In this document: positions 25,872 through 36,489 of the stretch, in pieces
How the letters are laid out: each line of letters opens with the position of its first letter
Numbering within the stretch: position 1 is the first letter of the stretch
Source of the DNA: Metapseudomonas resinovorans DSM 21078
GTDB lineage: Bacteria; Pseudomonadota; Gammaproteobacteria; Pseudomonadales; Pseudomonadaceae
Assembly (NCBI RefSeq): GCF_000423545.1
Contig: NZ_AUIE01000009.1
Coordinates: 1-64,000, forward strand
Direction: 5' to 3'
Length of the DNA: 64,000 bases
Position numbers and translations under genes: made by a program
Notes under the pieces: generated by a model
Seen by the model: the letters and a program-made list of their open reading frames with translations, nothing else
Databases searched by the model: none
What the model was told of the DNA's origin: nothing

Positions 25872-27349
25872 CGCTCGCACGCTTCCAGATGTGCATCGAT
25901 GGCCAGTGGGTCGATGCGCTGTCCGGCAAGACCTTCGAAAGCCTCAACCCGGCCCTGGCCGAGCCCTGGGCGGAACTGCCCGATGCCGACGAGGCGGACG
26001 TGGAGCGTGCCGTGCAGGCGGCCCAGAAGGCCTTCGAGAACCCGACCTGGCGCGGCCTTTCCGCCACTGCGCGGGGCAAGCTGCTGCGCCGCCTGGGCGA
26101 TCTGATCGCCGAGAACAAGGAACACCTGGCCCAGCTGGAAAGCCGCGACAACGGCAAGCTGATCCGCGAAACCCGTGGCCAGGTCGGCTACCTGCCGGAA
26201 TTCTTCCACTACACCGCGGGCCTGGCCGACAAGCTGGAAGGCGGCACCCTGCCGCTGGATAAGCCCGACCTGTTCGCCTACACGGTGCACGAACCGCTGG
26301 GCGTGGTCGCCGGGATCATTCCCTGGAACAGCCCGCTTTACCTGACCGCGATCAAGCTGGCCCCGGCCCTGGCCGCCGGCAACACCATCGTCCTGAAGCC
26401 TTCCGAGCACGCCTCTGCGACCATCCTGGAACTGGCGCGCCTGGCGCTGGAAGCCGGCATCCCGGCGGGCGTGGTCAACGTGGTCACCGGCTTCGGCCCG
26501 AGCACCGGCGCGGCGCTGACCCGCCATCCGCTGGTGCGCAAGATCGCCTTCACCGGCGGCGCCGCCACCGCGCGCCATGTGGTGCGCAGCAGCGCGGAGA
26601 ACTTCGCCAAGCTGTCGCTGGAACTGGGCGGCAAGTCGCCCAACATCATCTTCGCCGACGCCGACCTGGACAGCGCCATCAACGGCGCAGTGGCCGGTAT
26701 CTACGCCGCCTCCGGGCAGAGCTGCGTGGCCGGTTCGCGCCTCTTGGTGCAGGACGAGATCTACGACGAGTTCGTCGAGCGCCTGGTAGCCCGCGCCCAG
26801 CGCATCCGCATTGGCAACCCGCAGGACGAGAGCAGCGAGATGGGCCCCATGGCCACCGCGCAGCAACTCGCCGTGGTCGAAGGCCTGGTCGCTGACGCCC
26901 TCGCCGAAGGCGCGCGCCTGCGCATGGGCGGCAAGCGCCCGGCAATCGACGCACAGGGCTGGTACTACGAGCCGACCCTGTTCGAGTGCGACAGCAACTC
27001 GATGAAGATCATGCAAGAAGAAGTCTTCGGCCCGGTGGCCTCGGTCATCCGCTTCAAGGACGAGGCCGAGGCGCTGGCCATCGCCAACGACTCCCAGTTC
27101 GGCCTCGCCGCCGGCATCTGGACCCGCGACCTGGGCCGCGCCCACCGCATGGCCCGTGACGTGCGCTCCGGGATCATCTGGGTCAACACCTACCGCGCGG
27201 TCTCGGCCATGGCGCCCATCGGCGGTTTCCACAACAGCGGCTACGGTCGCGAGAGCGGCATCGATTCGGTGCTGGCCTACACCGAGCTGAAAACGGTGTG
27301 GATCAACCTCTCGCAAGCACCCATGCCCGACCCCTTCGTGATGCGCTGA
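25868..27349 (+). CDS. NAD(P)-dependent aldehyde dehydrogenase
   Basis: A 493-residue ALDH superfamily enzyme. It has IIPWNSPLYLTAIKLAPALAAG with the catalytic Asn, KPSEHAS, the general-base Glu in LELGGKSPN and the nucleophilic Cys in GQSCVAGSR, then EEVFGPV and the C-terminal GRESG. It oxidises an aldehyde produced in the pathway to the acid. It starts within the hydrolase 3' end (ATGA overlap), so the two are translationally coupled. Confidence 0.92.
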   Translation: MTLARFQMCIDGQWVDALSGKTFESLNPALAEPWAELPDADEADVERAVQAAQKAFENPTWRGLSATARGKLLRRLGDLIAENKEHLAQLESRDNGKLIRETRGQVGYLPEFFHYTAGLADKLEGGTLPLDKPDLFAYTVHEPLGVVAGIIPWNSPLYLTAIKLAPALAAGNTIVLKPSEHASATILELARLALEAGIPAGVVNVVTGFGPSTGAALTRHPLVRKIAFTGGAATARHVVRSSAENFAKLSLELGGKSPNIIFADADLDSAINGAVAGIYAASGQSCVAGSRLLVQDEIYDEFVERLVARAQRIRIGNPQDESSEMGPMATAQQLAVVEGLVADALAEGARLRMGGKRPAIDAQGWYYEPTLFECDSNSMKIMQEEVFGPVASVIRFKDEAEALAIANDSQFGLAAGIWTRDLGRAHRMARDVRSGIIWVNTYRAVSAMAPIGGFHNSGYGRESGIDSVLAYTELKTVWINLSQAPMPDPFVMR

Positions 27350-27361
27350 GAGGACATCCCC

Positions 27362-27847
27362 ATGATCGAACCCGGCATCTACAAAGAAGTGATGGGCTCC
27401 TTCCCGTCCGGCGTCACCGTGGTCACCACCCTGGACGCCGAGGGCGACATCGTCGGCATCACTGCCAGCGCCTTCAGCGCCCTGTCCATCGACCCGGCCC
27501 TGGTGCTGTTCTGCCCCAACTATGCTTCGGACACCTACCCGATCCTGCGCGATAGCAAGCAGTTCGCCATCCACCTGCTCTGCGCCGACCAGCAGGCCGA
27601 AGCCTACGCCTTCGCCAAGAAGGGCAAGGACAAGGCCAAGGGCATCGACTGGCACCTGAGCGAGCTGGGCAACCCGCTGCTGACCAAGGCCACCGCGATC
27701 ATCGAATGCGAGCTGTGGCGCGAGTACGACGGCGGCGACCACGCGATCATCGTGGGGGCGGTGAAGAACCTGATCCTGCCCAAGGAAGAGGTTACGCCGA
27801 TGCTCTACCACAAGGGCAAGCTGGGCGCCTTGCCGGAGATTTCCTGA
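27362..27847 (+). CDS. flavin reductase (HpaC/RutF-like, FMN-binding split barrel)
   Basis: A 161-residue flavin:NAD(P)H reductase. MGSFPSGVTVVTT, GITASAFSALSIDPALVLFC and the late GDHAIIVGAVKN are typical of the reductase component of two-component flavin monooxygenases. No cognate oxygenase (RutA-, HpaB- or luciferase-like) is encoded in the window. The partner is either elsewhere or the reduced flavin serves another enzyme. It lies 12 bases after the aldehyde dehydrogenase. Confidence 0.85.
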   Translation: MIEPGIYKEVMGSFPSGVTVVTTLDAEGDIVGITASAFSALSIDPALVLFCPNYASDTYPILRDSKQFAIHLLCADQQAEAYAFAKKGKDKAKGIDWHLSELGNPLLTKATAIIECELWREYDGGDHAIIVGAVKNLILPKEEVTPMLYHKGKLGALPEIS

Positions 27848-27905
27848 GTCACCTTCAGGGCCGCTGGTCGCCACTCTCGACAGCGGCTTTTTTTTATTCC
27901 CGTAC

Positions 27906-27970
27906 CTGTAGGAGCGAGCCTGCTGGCGAACCTGTCCCTGGAGCCTTCGCTGGCAAGCCAGCTCCTACAG
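27906..27970. repeat. REP-like inverted repeat (CTGTAGGAGC type)
   Basis: CTGTAGGAGCGAGCCTGC... (27906-27930) is largely the reverse complement of the right arm ending GCTCCTACAG (27946-27970). This common Pseudomonas element separates the flavin reductase from the CMD gene and may terminate or stabilise the upstream message. Confidence 0.75.
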
Positions 27971-27988
27971 AAGAAAAGGAGTCCCCCA

Positions 27989-28378
27989 ATGAGCAACGAG
28001 AAATACGAAAAGGGCCTGGAGATCCGTACCCAGGTGCTGGGCGAGGCCTATGTGAACAAGTCGATCCAGAACGCCGACGACTTCACCCGCCCGCTGCAGG
28101 AACTGGTCACCGAGTACTGCTGGGGCCACGTCTGGGGCCGGGACGGCTTATCGCTGAAAGAACGCAGCATGATAAACTTGGCGATGATTTCGGCGCTCAA
28201 CCGCCCCCACGAGCTGAAGCTGCATGTTCGCGGCGCCCTGCGTAACGGCCTGTCCCGCGAGCAGATCCGCGAAATCCTCCTGCAAGTCGGCATCTACTGC
28301 GGTGTGCCGGCGGCAGTGGACAGCTTCCGCATCGCCCGCGAGGCCTTCGCCGAGGCCGACGCAGAAGCTCAAGGTTGA
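27989..28378 (+). CDS. carboxymuconolactone decarboxylase (CMD) family protein
   Basis: A 129-residue all-helical protein: FTRPLQELVTEYCWGHVWGR, LSLKERSMINLAMISALNRP, ELKLHVRGALRNGLSREQIREILLQ and YCGVPAAVDSFRIA match the gamma-carboxymuconolactone decarboxylase family, including the conserved His and the late GVP. Such proteins decarboxylate or isomerise small cyclic acids, or act as peroxidase-like helpers. The AHPD-type CxxC motif is absent, favouring the decarboxylase branch. AAAAGGAG precedes the ATG. Confidence 0.85.
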   Translation: MSNEKYEKGLEIRTQVLGEAYVNKSIQNADDFTRPLQELVTEYCWGHVWGRDGLSLKERSMINLAMISALNRPHELKLHVRGALRNGLSREQIREILLQVGIYCGVPAAVDSFRIAREAFAEADAEAQG

Positions 28379-28459
28379 CCGCCGGCGCCACCCGATGAGG
28401 GAGCACGCGCAAGTGCTCCTTCGTTTCTCTTACGGACAGCCATAACCAGAGCGGACCAC

Positions 28460-29780
<1,321 letters not shown>

Positions 29781-29787
29781 CCCTCCG

Positions 29788-30081
29788 TTAAGCCTCAACC
29801 CCCTCCACAATGATCACCTCCGCCTTGGCCACGCCCTGGCGATATCCACAGGCTTCCTGGTATTCCGCCGAGCGGTAGCAGGCCAGGGCCTGGTCATAGG
29901 ATTCGAACTCGATCACCACGCTACGCTGGGGAGTAGCACGGCCTTCCATCGCCTCCGAACGGCCGCCACGGGCCAGCAACTTGCCGCCATATGTGGCGAA
30001 AGCGGCCGGGGCGCGGCGGGTGTATTCGCTGTAGCGTTCCGGGTCCGTCACATCGACGTAGGCGATCCAGTAAGCCTTCAT
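29788..30081 (-). CDS. DUF1330 domain protein
   Basis: A 97-residue ferredoxin-fold dimeric alpha/beta-barrel protein: MKAYWIAYVDVTDPERYSEY, PAAFATYGGKLLARGG and VVIEFESYDQALACYRS are classic DUF1330. The family's function is unknown, though it resembles small monooxygenases and isomerases. It is divergent from the RibB paralogue, and the shared operator at 30116-30125 lies 34 bases before its start, so it probably belongs to the same regulon. Confidence 0.85.
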   Translation of the reverse strand: MKAYWIAYVDVTDPERYSEYTRRAPAAFATYGGKLLARGGRSEAMEGRATPQRSVVIEFESYDQALACYRSAEYQEACGYRQGVAKAEVIIVEGVEA

Positions 30082-30115
30082 GCTGACCTCTGCAGTTCCG
30101 GTTAAATTGGTATTA

Positions 30116-30125
30116 TGGTATACCA
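30116..30125. promoter_or_regulatory. palindromic operator 2 (TGGTATACCA)
   Basis: A perfect 10-base palindrome in the context ATTATGGTATACCAG, lying between the divergent DUF1330 and ribB-like genes. It ends 36 bases before the ribB-like ATG, matching the spacing of operator 1 to its gene. An extra half-site TGGTA sits just upstream at 30108-30112. One bound dimer could repress both directions. Confidence 0.72.
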
Positions 30126-30161
30126 GAAACCTTCCCTCTTGATCCAGCCAGGTGTCATGTC

Positions 30162-31271
30162 ATGCCGTTCAACCGTATCGAAGAAATCATCGAAGACTTC
30201 CGCCAGGGCAAGATGGTCCTGCTGGTGGACGACGAGGACCGCGAAAACGAAGGCGACCTGCTGCTGGCGGCGGAAAAGTGCACCCCCGAGGCCATCAACT
30301 TCATGGCCCGCGAAGCCCGCGGCCTGATCTGCCTGACCCTGACCGACGAACACTGCGAACGCCTTGGCCTGGAGCAGATGGTGCCGGCCAATGGCAGCGC
30401 CTTCGCCACCGCGTTCACCGTCTCCATCGAAGCCGCAAGCGGCGTGACCACCGGCATCTCCGCGGCCGACCGTTCCCACACCGTGCTCACCGCCGTGGCC
30501 CCTGAGGTCACGGCAGACGACCTGGTACAGCCCGGCCATATCTTCCCGTTGCGCGCCCGCGAGGGTGGCGTACTGAACCGCGCCGGCCACACCGAAGCCG
30601 GCTGCGACCTGGCCCGCCTGGCCGGCTTCACACCGGCTTCGGTGATCGTCGAAGTGATGAACGATGACGGCAGCATGGCCCGCCGCCCTGACCTCGAAGC
30701 CTTCGCCGAAAAGCATGGCATCAAGATCGGCACCATCGCCGACCTCATCCACTACCGTCTCAGCACCGAGCACACCGTCACCCGCATTGGCGAGCACGAG
30801 CTGCCCACGGTGCATGGCACCTTCCGCCTGGTGACCTACGAGGACCGCATCGAGGGCGGCGTGCACATGGCGATGGTGATGGGGGATATCCGTCGCGACG
30901 AACCGACCCTGGTGCGGGTTCACGTGATCGATCCGTTGCGCGACCTGGTGGGCGCCGAGTACACCGGGCCGAAGAACTGGACCCTCTGGGCCGCCCTGCA
31001 AAAGGTGGCGGAAGTCGGCCACGGCGTGGTGGTGGTCCTGGCCAGCAACGAATCCTCCCAGGCCCTGCTGGAGCGCGTACCGCAGCTCACCCAGCCACGC
31101 CGACAGTTCAGCCGCTCGCAGTCGCGCATCTACTCCGAAGTGGGCACCGGCGCGCAGATCCTCCAGGACCTTGGCGTGGGCAAGCTGCGCCACCTCGGCG
31201 CCCCGCTGAAGTACGCCGGCCTCACCGGCTATGACCTGGAAGTGGTAGAGACCCTGCCGTTCGAGGGCTGA
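30162..31271 (+). CDS. RibB (3,4-dihydroxy-2-butanone-4-phosphate synthase) with degenerate GTP cyclohydrolase II domain
   Basis: A 369-residue RibBA-like paralogue. Residues 1-200 are DHBP synthase with [11 protein letters not shown] (about 22-32), [11 protein letters not shown] and [14 protein letters not shown]. Residues 205-369 align with GTP cyclohydrolase II but lack the zinc cysteines: where the family has an S-E-C...C-D-C-type site, this protein reads [18 protein letters not shown] with no Cys. It should therefore make only the four-carbon precursor of riboflavin. Being under a catabolic operator beside a flavin reductase suggests boosted flavin supply during induction. Confidence 0.87.
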   Translation: MPFNRIEEIIEDFRQGKMVLLVDDEDRENEGDLLLAAEKCTPEAINFMAREARGLICLTLTDEHCERLGLEQMVPANGSAFATAFTVSIEAASGVTTGISAADRSHTVLTAVAPEVTADDLVQPGHIFPLRAREGGVLNRAGHTEAGCDLARLAGFTPASVIVEVMNDDGSMARRPDLEAFAEKHGIKIGTIADLIHYRLSTEHTVTRIGEHELPTVHGTFRLVTYEDRIEGGVHMAMVMGDIRRDEPTLVRVHVIDPLRDLVGAEYTGPKNWTLWAALQKVAEVGHGVVVVLASNESSQALLERVPQLTQPRRQFSRSQSRIYSEVGTGAQILQDLGVGKLRHLGAPLKYAGLTGYDLEVVETLPFEG

Positions 31272-31589
31272 ACGCCACAGATACCCCTTACAAACCTACC
31301 TGTGCATCCCCAAGGGCTGCTGACCACGACGCCACTCGTCCCCCGTAACCCGGCTAGCGCCCTCAATGGCGATAGCCGGCAAGGCGAAGTACTTGCACAA
31401 AGCTTGGAATACCATAATATGACATTCCGTAGGCCGGAGATTTATTGCGAGTGCGCCCGCCAGGGACCAGCATGAACAAGAGCACTCGACACGGCCGCCC
31501 TTGACGGCCCCATTGGGGTCCCCTGCTCCTGATAAGCGGGTTGAAGCGAAGCCCGCTTGCGTACAAACACAACAATGAGGGCAAGCAAG
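31272..31589 (+). promoter_or_regulatory. intergenic region and leader of the PotD-type transporter operon
   Basis: A 318-base non-coding stretch containing operator 3 at 31405-31414. A later hairpin pairs AAGCGGG (31534-31540) with CCCGCTT (31552-31558), about 30 bases before the start codon. The mRNA leader would be about 150 bases, long enough for post-transcriptional control. No ORF of note. Confidence 0.5.
31405..31414. promoter_or_regulatory. operator 3 (TGGAATACCA), inverted orientation
   Basis: Read on the minus strand this is ATTATGGTATTCCA, differing at one base from the ATTATGGTATACCA word at operators 1 and 2. It lies 175 bases before the binding-protein gene, in the only intergenic space ahead of the transporter operon. 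Confidence 0.6.
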
Positions 31590-32615
31590 ATGGTGTTCAA
31601 AAAACGTGCAACCGCGGTTCTCGCCGCAGCCTTCCTGGCCGCGACCGGTAATGTCGCCATCGCCGCCGACAACATCAGCTTCGTGAGCTGGGGCGGTACT
31701 ACCCAGGATGCGCAGAAACAGGCCTGGGCCGAGCCCTTCAGCGAAGCCAGCGGCATTCGCGTGGTGCAGGACGGCCCGACCGACTACGGCAAGCTCAAAG
31801 CCATGGTCGAGAGCGGCAACGTGCAGTGGGACGTGGTGGACGTCGAGGCTGACTTCGCCCTGCGTGCCGCCGCCGAAGGCCTGCTGGAACCCCTGGACTT
31901 CGGCGTGATCCAGCGCGACAAGATCGACCCGCGCTTCGTGTCCGACCACGGCGTCGGCTCCTTCTTCTTCTCCTTCGTGCTCGGCTACAACCAGGGCAAG
32001 GTCGGCGCCAACGCCCCGCAGGACTGGACCGCCCTGTTCGACACCGCCAAGTACCCGGGCAAGCGCGCCCTCTACAAGTGGCCGAGCCCCGGCGTGCTGG
32101 AACTGGCCCTGCTGGCTGACGGCGTAGCCGCCGACAAGCTCTACCCGCTGGACCTGGACCGCGCCTTCAAGAAGCTCGACACCATCAAGCAAGACATCGT
32201 CTGGTGGGGCGGCGGCGCCCAGTCCCAGCAACTGCTGGCCTCCGGCGAAGCCACCCTCGGCCAGTTCTGGAACGGCCGCGTCTATGCCCTGCAGCAGGAT
32301 GGCGCGCCGGTTGGCGTGAGCTGGAAGCAGAATCTGGTCATGGCCGATTTCCTGGTCATCCCCAAAGGCGCCAAGAACAAGGACGCGGCCATGAAGTTCC
32401 TGGCCAACGCCAGCAGCGCCAAGGGCCAGGCCGACTTCGCCAACCTCACGGCCTACGCCCCGGTGAACGTCGACAGCGTCGGTCAGATCAACGGCGAACT
32501 CGCCCCCAACCTCCCCACTGCCTACGCTAAAGATCAGATCACCCTCGACTACGCGTACTGGGCCAAGAACGGCCCGGCAATCGCCGCGCGGTGGAACGAA
32601 TGGCTGGTCAAGTGA
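31590..32615 (+). CDS. periplasmic binding protein, spermidine/putrescine-type (PotD-like)
   Basis: A secreted protein of about 341 residues with a Sec signal peptide (KKRATAVLAAAFLAATGNVAIA). A family 1-like two-lobe fold follows: NISFVSWGGTTQDAQKQAW, SGNVQWDVVDVEADFALRAA and the late LANASSAKGQADFANLTAYAPVN. ATG 31590 is preferred because GAGGG is eight bases upstream; ATG 31575 is an alternative. Relatives bind polyamines, opines or other small organic cations and acids. It is the solute receptor for the ABC genes that follow. Confidence 0.88.
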   Translation: MVFKKRATAVLAAAFLAATGNVAIAADNISFVSWGGTTQDAQKQAWAEPFSEASGIRVVQDGPTDYGKLKAMVESGNVQWDVVDVEADFALRAAAEGLLEPLDFGVIQRDKIDPRFVSDHGVGSFFFSFVLGYNQGKVGANAPQDWTALFDTAKYPGKRALYKWPSPGVLELALLADGVAADKLYPLDLDRAFKKLDTIKQDIVWWGGGAQSQQLLASGEATLGQFWNGRVYALQQDGAPVGVSWKQNLVMADFLVIPKGAKNKDAAMKFLANASSAKGQADFANLTAYAPVNVDSVGQINGELAPNLPTAYAKDQITLDYAYWAKNGPAIAARWNEWLVK

Positions 32616-32617
32616 AG

Positions 32618-33559
32618 ATGGCTGCCATCCAGCCCAACCCGCCGGCCAAGGCCACCGGAAGCGCAGCCCGCGCTTCCGGCAGCCCCCAGCCCAAGGCTGC
32701 GTCGATGAATCAAGTCAACGAGACCACCCTGCGCTGGCGCGGTGCCCGCAACCTGATCCCGGCCCTACTGTTTCTCGGCCTGTTCTTCCTCGCGCCGCTG
32801 ATCGGCCTGCTGCTGCGCGGCGTGCTCGAACCCACGCCGGGGCTGGGCAACTACGAGCAACTGTTCGCCAACTCGGCCTATGCCCGCGTGCTGTTCAACA
32901 CCTTCGCCGTCGGCGGCCTGGTGACCCTGATCAGCCTGCTGCTGGGCTTCCCACTGGCCTGGGTGATCACCCTGGTGCCGCGTGGCTGGGGCCGCTGGCT
33001 GCTGAACATCGTGCTGCTGTCGATGTGGACCAGCCTGCTGGCACGCACCTACTCCTGGCTGGTGCTGCTGCAGGCCTCGGGCGTGATCAACAAGATGCTG
33101 ATGGCGCTGGGCATCATCGACCAGCCGCTGGAAATGGTGCACAACCTCACCGGTGTGGTGATCGGCATGAGCTACATCATGATTCCGTTCATCGTGCTGC
33201 CGCTGCAGGCCACCATGTCGGCCATCGACCCGATGGTGCTGCAGGCCGGCTCCATCTGTGGTGCCAGCCCCTGGACCAACTTCTTCAAGGTGTTCCTGCC
33301 GCTGTGCCGTCCGGGGCTGTTCTCCGGTGGCCTGATGGTCTTCGTCATGTCGCTGGGTTACTACGTCACACCGGCCCTGCTGGGTGGCGCGCAGAACATG
33401 ATGCTGCCGGAGTTCATCGTCCAGCAGGTGCAGTCCTTCCTCAACTGGGGCCTGGCCAGCGCCGCCGCCGCGCTGCTGATCGCCATCACCCTGGCTCTGT
33501 TCTACGTCTACCTGAAGCTGCAGCCGGAATCGCCGGTGGCTTCGAGTACTGCGAGGTAA
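32618..33559 (+). CDS. ABC transporter permease 1 (PotB-like)
   Basis: An approximately 313-residue inner-membrane permease. A cytoplasmic N-terminal tail rich in Ala/Pro/Ser (about 1-45) precedes six hydrophobic helices. The EAA loop reads AGSICGASPWTNFFKVFLPL at about 207-226. ATG 32618 is just after the previous stop; a GTG overlapping that stop (32612) or an internal ATG at 32705 are possible starts. It pairs with the following permease as a heterodimer. Confidence 0.87.
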   Translation: MAAIQPNPPAKATGSAARASGSPQPKAASMNQVNETTLRWRGARNLIPALLFLGLFFLAPLIGLLLRGVLEPTPGLGNYEQLFANSAYARVLFNTFAVGGLVTLISLLLGFPLAWVITLVPRGWGRWLLNIVLLSMWTSLLARTYSWLVLLQASGVINKMLMALGIIDQPLEMVHNLTGVVIGMSYIMIPFIVLPLQATMSAIDPMVLQAGSICGASPWTNFFKVFLPLCRPGLFSGGLMVFVMSLGYYVTPALLGGAQNMMLPEFIVQQVQSFLNWGLASAAAALLIAITLALFYVYLKLQPESPVASSTAR

Positions 33560-33562
33560 GCC

Positions 33563-34372
33563 ATGCTGCTGTCACCCAACGCCATGGGCCTGCGCCTGCG
33601 CATCGGCCTCTACCTCACCACCGGGACGATTGCGGCCTTCCTGCTGCTGCCGATCCTGTTCATCGTGCTGCTGTCGTTCGGCTCGTCCCAATGGCTGGTG
33701 TTCCCGCCGCCGGGCTGGACGCTGAAGTGGTACGAGCAGTTCTTCTCCAACGCCGAGTGGATGGAGTCGGCCCTGGCCAGCCTCAAGGTCGCCGTGCTGA
33801 CCACGATCTGCTCCGTGGCCCTGGGCTTGCCCACCGCCTTCGCCCTGGTGCGCGGCAAGTTCCCCGGCCGCGAGTTTCTCTACGGCCTGTTCACCCTGCC
33901 GATGATCGTGCCGCTGGTGATCATCGCGGTGGCCGTGTACGCGCTGTTCCTCAAGCTGGGCTACACCGGGACGCTGTTTTCCTTCGTGGTCAGCCACGTG
34001 ATCGTCGCCCTGCCCTTCACCATCATCTCGATCATCAACTCGCTGAAGCTGTTCGATCAGTCCATCGAGGATGCCGCGGTGATCTGCGGCGCCACGCGGC
34101 TGCAAGCGGTGTACAAGGTGACCTTCCCGGCGATCCGCCCCGGCATGATGGCCGGCGCCCTGTTCGCCTTCCTGGTCTCCTGGGATGAAGTGGTGCTGAG
34201 CGTGATGATGGCCAGCCCGACCCTGCAGACCCTGCCCGTGAAAATGTGGACCACCCTGCGCCAGGACCTGACCCCGGTGATCGCCGTCGCCTCGACGCTG
34301 CTGATCGGCCTGTCCGTCCTGGTCATGGTGATCGCCGCCGTGCTGCGCCGGCGCAACCCTGCAAGCGCCTGA
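33563..34372 (+). CDS. ABC transporter permease 2 (PotC-like)
   Basis: A 269-residue permease with six predicted helices. The EAA motif reads DAAVICGATRLQAVYKVTFP at about 171-190 and the end is VLVMVIAAVLRRRNP. It starts three bases after permease 1 and is followed 17 bases later by the ATPase. With the preceding subunit it forms the membrane channel of a PotABCD-type importer. Confidence 0.89.
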   Translation: MLLSPNAMGLRLRIGLYLTTGTIAAFLLLPILFIVLLSFGSSQWLVFPPPGWTLKWYEQFFSNAEWMESALASLKVAVLTTICSVALGLPTAFALVRGKFPGREFLYGLFTLPMIVPLVIIAVAVYALFLKLGYTGTLFSFVVSHVIVALPFTIISIINSLKLFDQSIEDAAVICGATRLQAVYKVTFPAIRPGMMAGALFAFLVSWDEVVLSVMMASPTLQTLPVKMWTTLRQDLTPVIAVASTLLIGLSVLVMVIAAVLRRRNPASA

Positions 34373-34389
34373 GCGCCGAGGTAAAGAGA

Positions 34390-35538
34390 ATGAGTGCCGT
34401 TATCCAAGACACCCGCGAAAACAAGACCCTGGTCAGCCTGCGCAACCTGAACAAGCACTACGGCGACTTCGCCGCCGTGGACAACATCTCCCTGGACATC
34501 CAGGACGGCGAATTCCTCACCTTCCTCGGCTCCAGTGGCTCGGGCAAGAGCACCACGCTGTCGATGCTGGCCGGCTTCGAGACGCCCAGCTCCGGCGAAA
34601 TCCTGGTGGACGGCAAGTCCCTGGTGAACGTGCCGCCGCACAAGCGCGACATCGGCATGGTGTTCCAGCGCTACTCGTTGTTCCCGCACCTGAATGTGCG
34701 CGACAACATCGGTTTCCCGCTGGACATCCGCAAGCAGGCCGCCGGCGAACGCGAGCGCCGCGTGGAAGCCATGCTCAAGCTGGTGCAACTGGAGCAATTC
34801 GCCCAGCGCCGTCCCGCCCAGCTTTCCGGTGGCCAGCAGCAGCGCGTGGCCATCGCCCGTGCGCTGGTGTACGAGCCGCGCATCCTGCTGATGGACGAAC
34901 CCCTGGGCGCCCTGGACAAGAAGTTGCGCGAAGACCTGCAGGATGAGCTGCGCCACCTGCACCGTCGCCTCGGCATCACCATCGTCTACGTCACCCACGA
35001 CCAGGAAGAAGCCATGCGCCTGTCCCAGCGCATCGCCATCTTCAGCCACGGCAAGATCGTCGGCCTGGGCAGCGGTTACGACCTCTACCAGAGCCCGCCG
35101 AACGCTTTCGTCGCCTCCTTCCTCGGCAATTCCAACTTCCTCAAGGTGAAGGCCCAGGGCAACGCCGGCGCCAGTTTCGAAGGTCAGTCGCTGGCCATCC
35201 GTCCCACCGCCGGCCTGCACAACGGCCAGGACCTGATCCTGATGGTGCGTCCGGAAAAGGCCCAGGTGCTGAGCCCGGAACAGGCGGCCAGCGAGCCATT
35301 GGCCGCCGGTTGGAACCAGATCCAGGCCAAGGTGGCGGAAACCGTGTTCCTCGGCGAAAGCCTGACCTGCAGCGTGATCACCGCAGGCGGCACCAGCCTG
35401 ACCTTGAAGGAACTCTCCGGCACCACCGCGCCCCTGCAACCGGGCGCAACGGTGATGGTGCGCTGGGCCGCGGCGGATGCCTGCGTCTACACCGAGTGGA
35501 AGGAAAGCGACCTGGCCAAGGGCGCCGGGGCGCATTGA
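34390..35538 (+). CDS. ABC transporter ATPase (PotA-like, with TOBE domain)
   Basis: A 382-residue nucleotide-binding subunit. Walker A is GSSGSGKST (about 49-57), the Q-loop [11 protein letters not shown], the signature LSGGQQQR (about 146), Walker [15 protein letters not shown] and the switch His in [13 protein letters not shown]-terminal TOBE-like regulatory domain lies from about 280 ([22 protein letters not shown]). GAGGTAAAGAG precedes the ATG. It is the last gene of the transporter operon. Confidence 0.91.
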   Translation: MSAVIQDTRENKTLVSLRNLNKHYGDFAAVDNISLDIQDGEFLTFLGSSGSGKSTTLSMLAGFETPSSGEILVDGKSLVNVPPHKRDIGMVFQRYSLFPHLNVRDNIGFPLDIRKQAAGERERRVEAMLKLVQLEQFAQRRPAQLSGGQQQRVAIARALVYEPRILLMDEPLGALDKKLREDLQDELRHLHRRLGITIVYVTHDQEEAMRLSQRIAIFSHGKIVGLGSGYDLYQSPPNAFVASFLGNSNFLKVKAQGNAGASFEGQSLAIRPTAGLHNGQDLILMVRPEKAQVLSPEQAASEPLAAGWNQIQAKVAETVFLGESLTCSVITAGGTSLTLKELSGTTAPLQPGATVMVRWAAADACVYTEWKESDLAKGAGAH

Positions 35539-35985
35539 AAACGACCTCGGCCCCTCTGCTTTCGGGGGAGGGGCGGTGGCCGGCGGCTGACTCAAGCCCC
35601 CCGACCGCATGCCCCCCCATTGGCCACTGATCTCTAGCGTCGAAACAATCAGTTGCCCCTGCCCAATCGGCAACTGTCCGGGGTGGATATTCAGACGCTG
35701 ATCAAATACAGGAAAAATGAAACACTGCGGAAAACGCAACGTTGGCCAACTCCAGAAAACAGCTCGATACGACATATCCAACGCTGCCTGACGCGAACGT
35801 TTGAAACTCTCCGGAAGTCCACCGAACAAGTGAATATCCGGGCAGAATCCGCATCATATGGCGACCAACGACGAGCCGTAAAAAAAACGTCAATAAATGA
35901 ACTTCATAAACTTACAAATTATCACCCAGGCGACCATAAGCACCCCGAATATAAGAATCACGAAACTTGCAAATATATGCCTGAC
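35539..35985. other. intergenic boundary region between transporter operon and eCIS locus
   Basis: A 447-base stretch without a credible gene. Two hairpins are seen: CCCCTC/GAGGGG (35551-35573), the possible transporter terminator, and a perfect 8-bp CAGTTGCC/GGCAACTG (35650-35676, 11-base loop). From about 35690 to 36010 the sequence becomes markedly AT-rich compared with both sides, which suggests foreign DNA or an island edge. A 116-codon open frame here has unbiased codon use and no family resemblance. Confidence 0.5.
35650..35676. terminator. 8-bp perfect hairpin, possible terminator
   Basis: CAGTTGCC (35650-35657) pairs with GGCAACTG (35669-35676) over 11 bases, about 110 bases after the transporter ATPase stop. 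There is no T tract, so terminator activity is uncertain. Confidence 0.3.
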
Positions 35986-36489
35986 TCACGCAACAAGATG
36001 TGAAATTGGAATACTCACTTGTTGTTGGCGATTGAGGATATTCAGCAAGAGCATGACGCGTTGTTCGCCATCCATGGCCAGGAAGATCGCTTCCATCTCC
36101 GCATAGGGTCCTACGCGCACCTGGACACATTCCCCAGGGTGCAAGGCGGCACATTCATCCGCATTGGCGCAGCGCTGCTTGAGCTGTTCGACGATGCTCT
36201 CCGGCACCCGCGAGGGGCTGCTGGAGAAGCTCACAACCCGCATCACGCCTCGTGTCGAGCGCAAGGCTGTCCAGTTGTCCTGGGCGCGAAAATGCACGAA
36301 GAGGTAACCGGGGAACATCGGTTGGGTGAGTCGCCGCAACCGGCCGCCCTTGAGCACTTCAACGTCGAGGGTCGGACAAAAACAGTCGAAGCCCTGACGT
36401 ACCAGATGGTCCCGGGCACGCTCGTCCTGGCGTGACTTGCATTGCACGAGGTACCAGGCGATTTCGGGGAGAAGTGCGTCCTTGCTCAT
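35986..36489 (-). CDS. NusG-family specialised antiterminator (RfaH/AnfA-like)
   Basis: A 167-residue NusG paralogue. The NGN domain covers about residues 10-105: WYLVQCKSRQDERARDHLVRQ, then FCPTLDVEVLKGGRLRR, QPMFPGYLFVHF and STRGVMRVVSF. A C-terminal KOW-like region follows (HPGECVQVRVGPYAEMEAIFLAMDG...RVMLLLNIL). RfaH proteins load onto RNA polymerase paused at an ops element and suppress termination over long operons. It is divergent from the eCIS operon, whose leader carries an ops-like sequence at 36789. A related regulator, AnfA1, is known for the Serratia antifeeding prophage. This is almost certainly the activator of the adjacent particle operon. Confidence 0.85.
   Translation of the reverse strand: MSKDALLPEIAWYLVQCKSRQDERARDHLVRQGFDCFCPTLDVEVLKGGRLRRLTQPMFPGYLFVHFRAQDNWTALRSTRGVMRVVSFSSSPSRVPESIVEQLKQRCANADECAALHPGECVQVRVGPYAEMEAIFLAMDGEQRVMLLLNILNRQQQVSIPISHLVA

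Noticed and set aside
35653-36003. 116-codon plus-strand open frame in the AT-rich border
   Set aside because: Codon use unlike neighbours, no recognisable domain, overlaps the 3' end of the antiterminator gene on the other strand.
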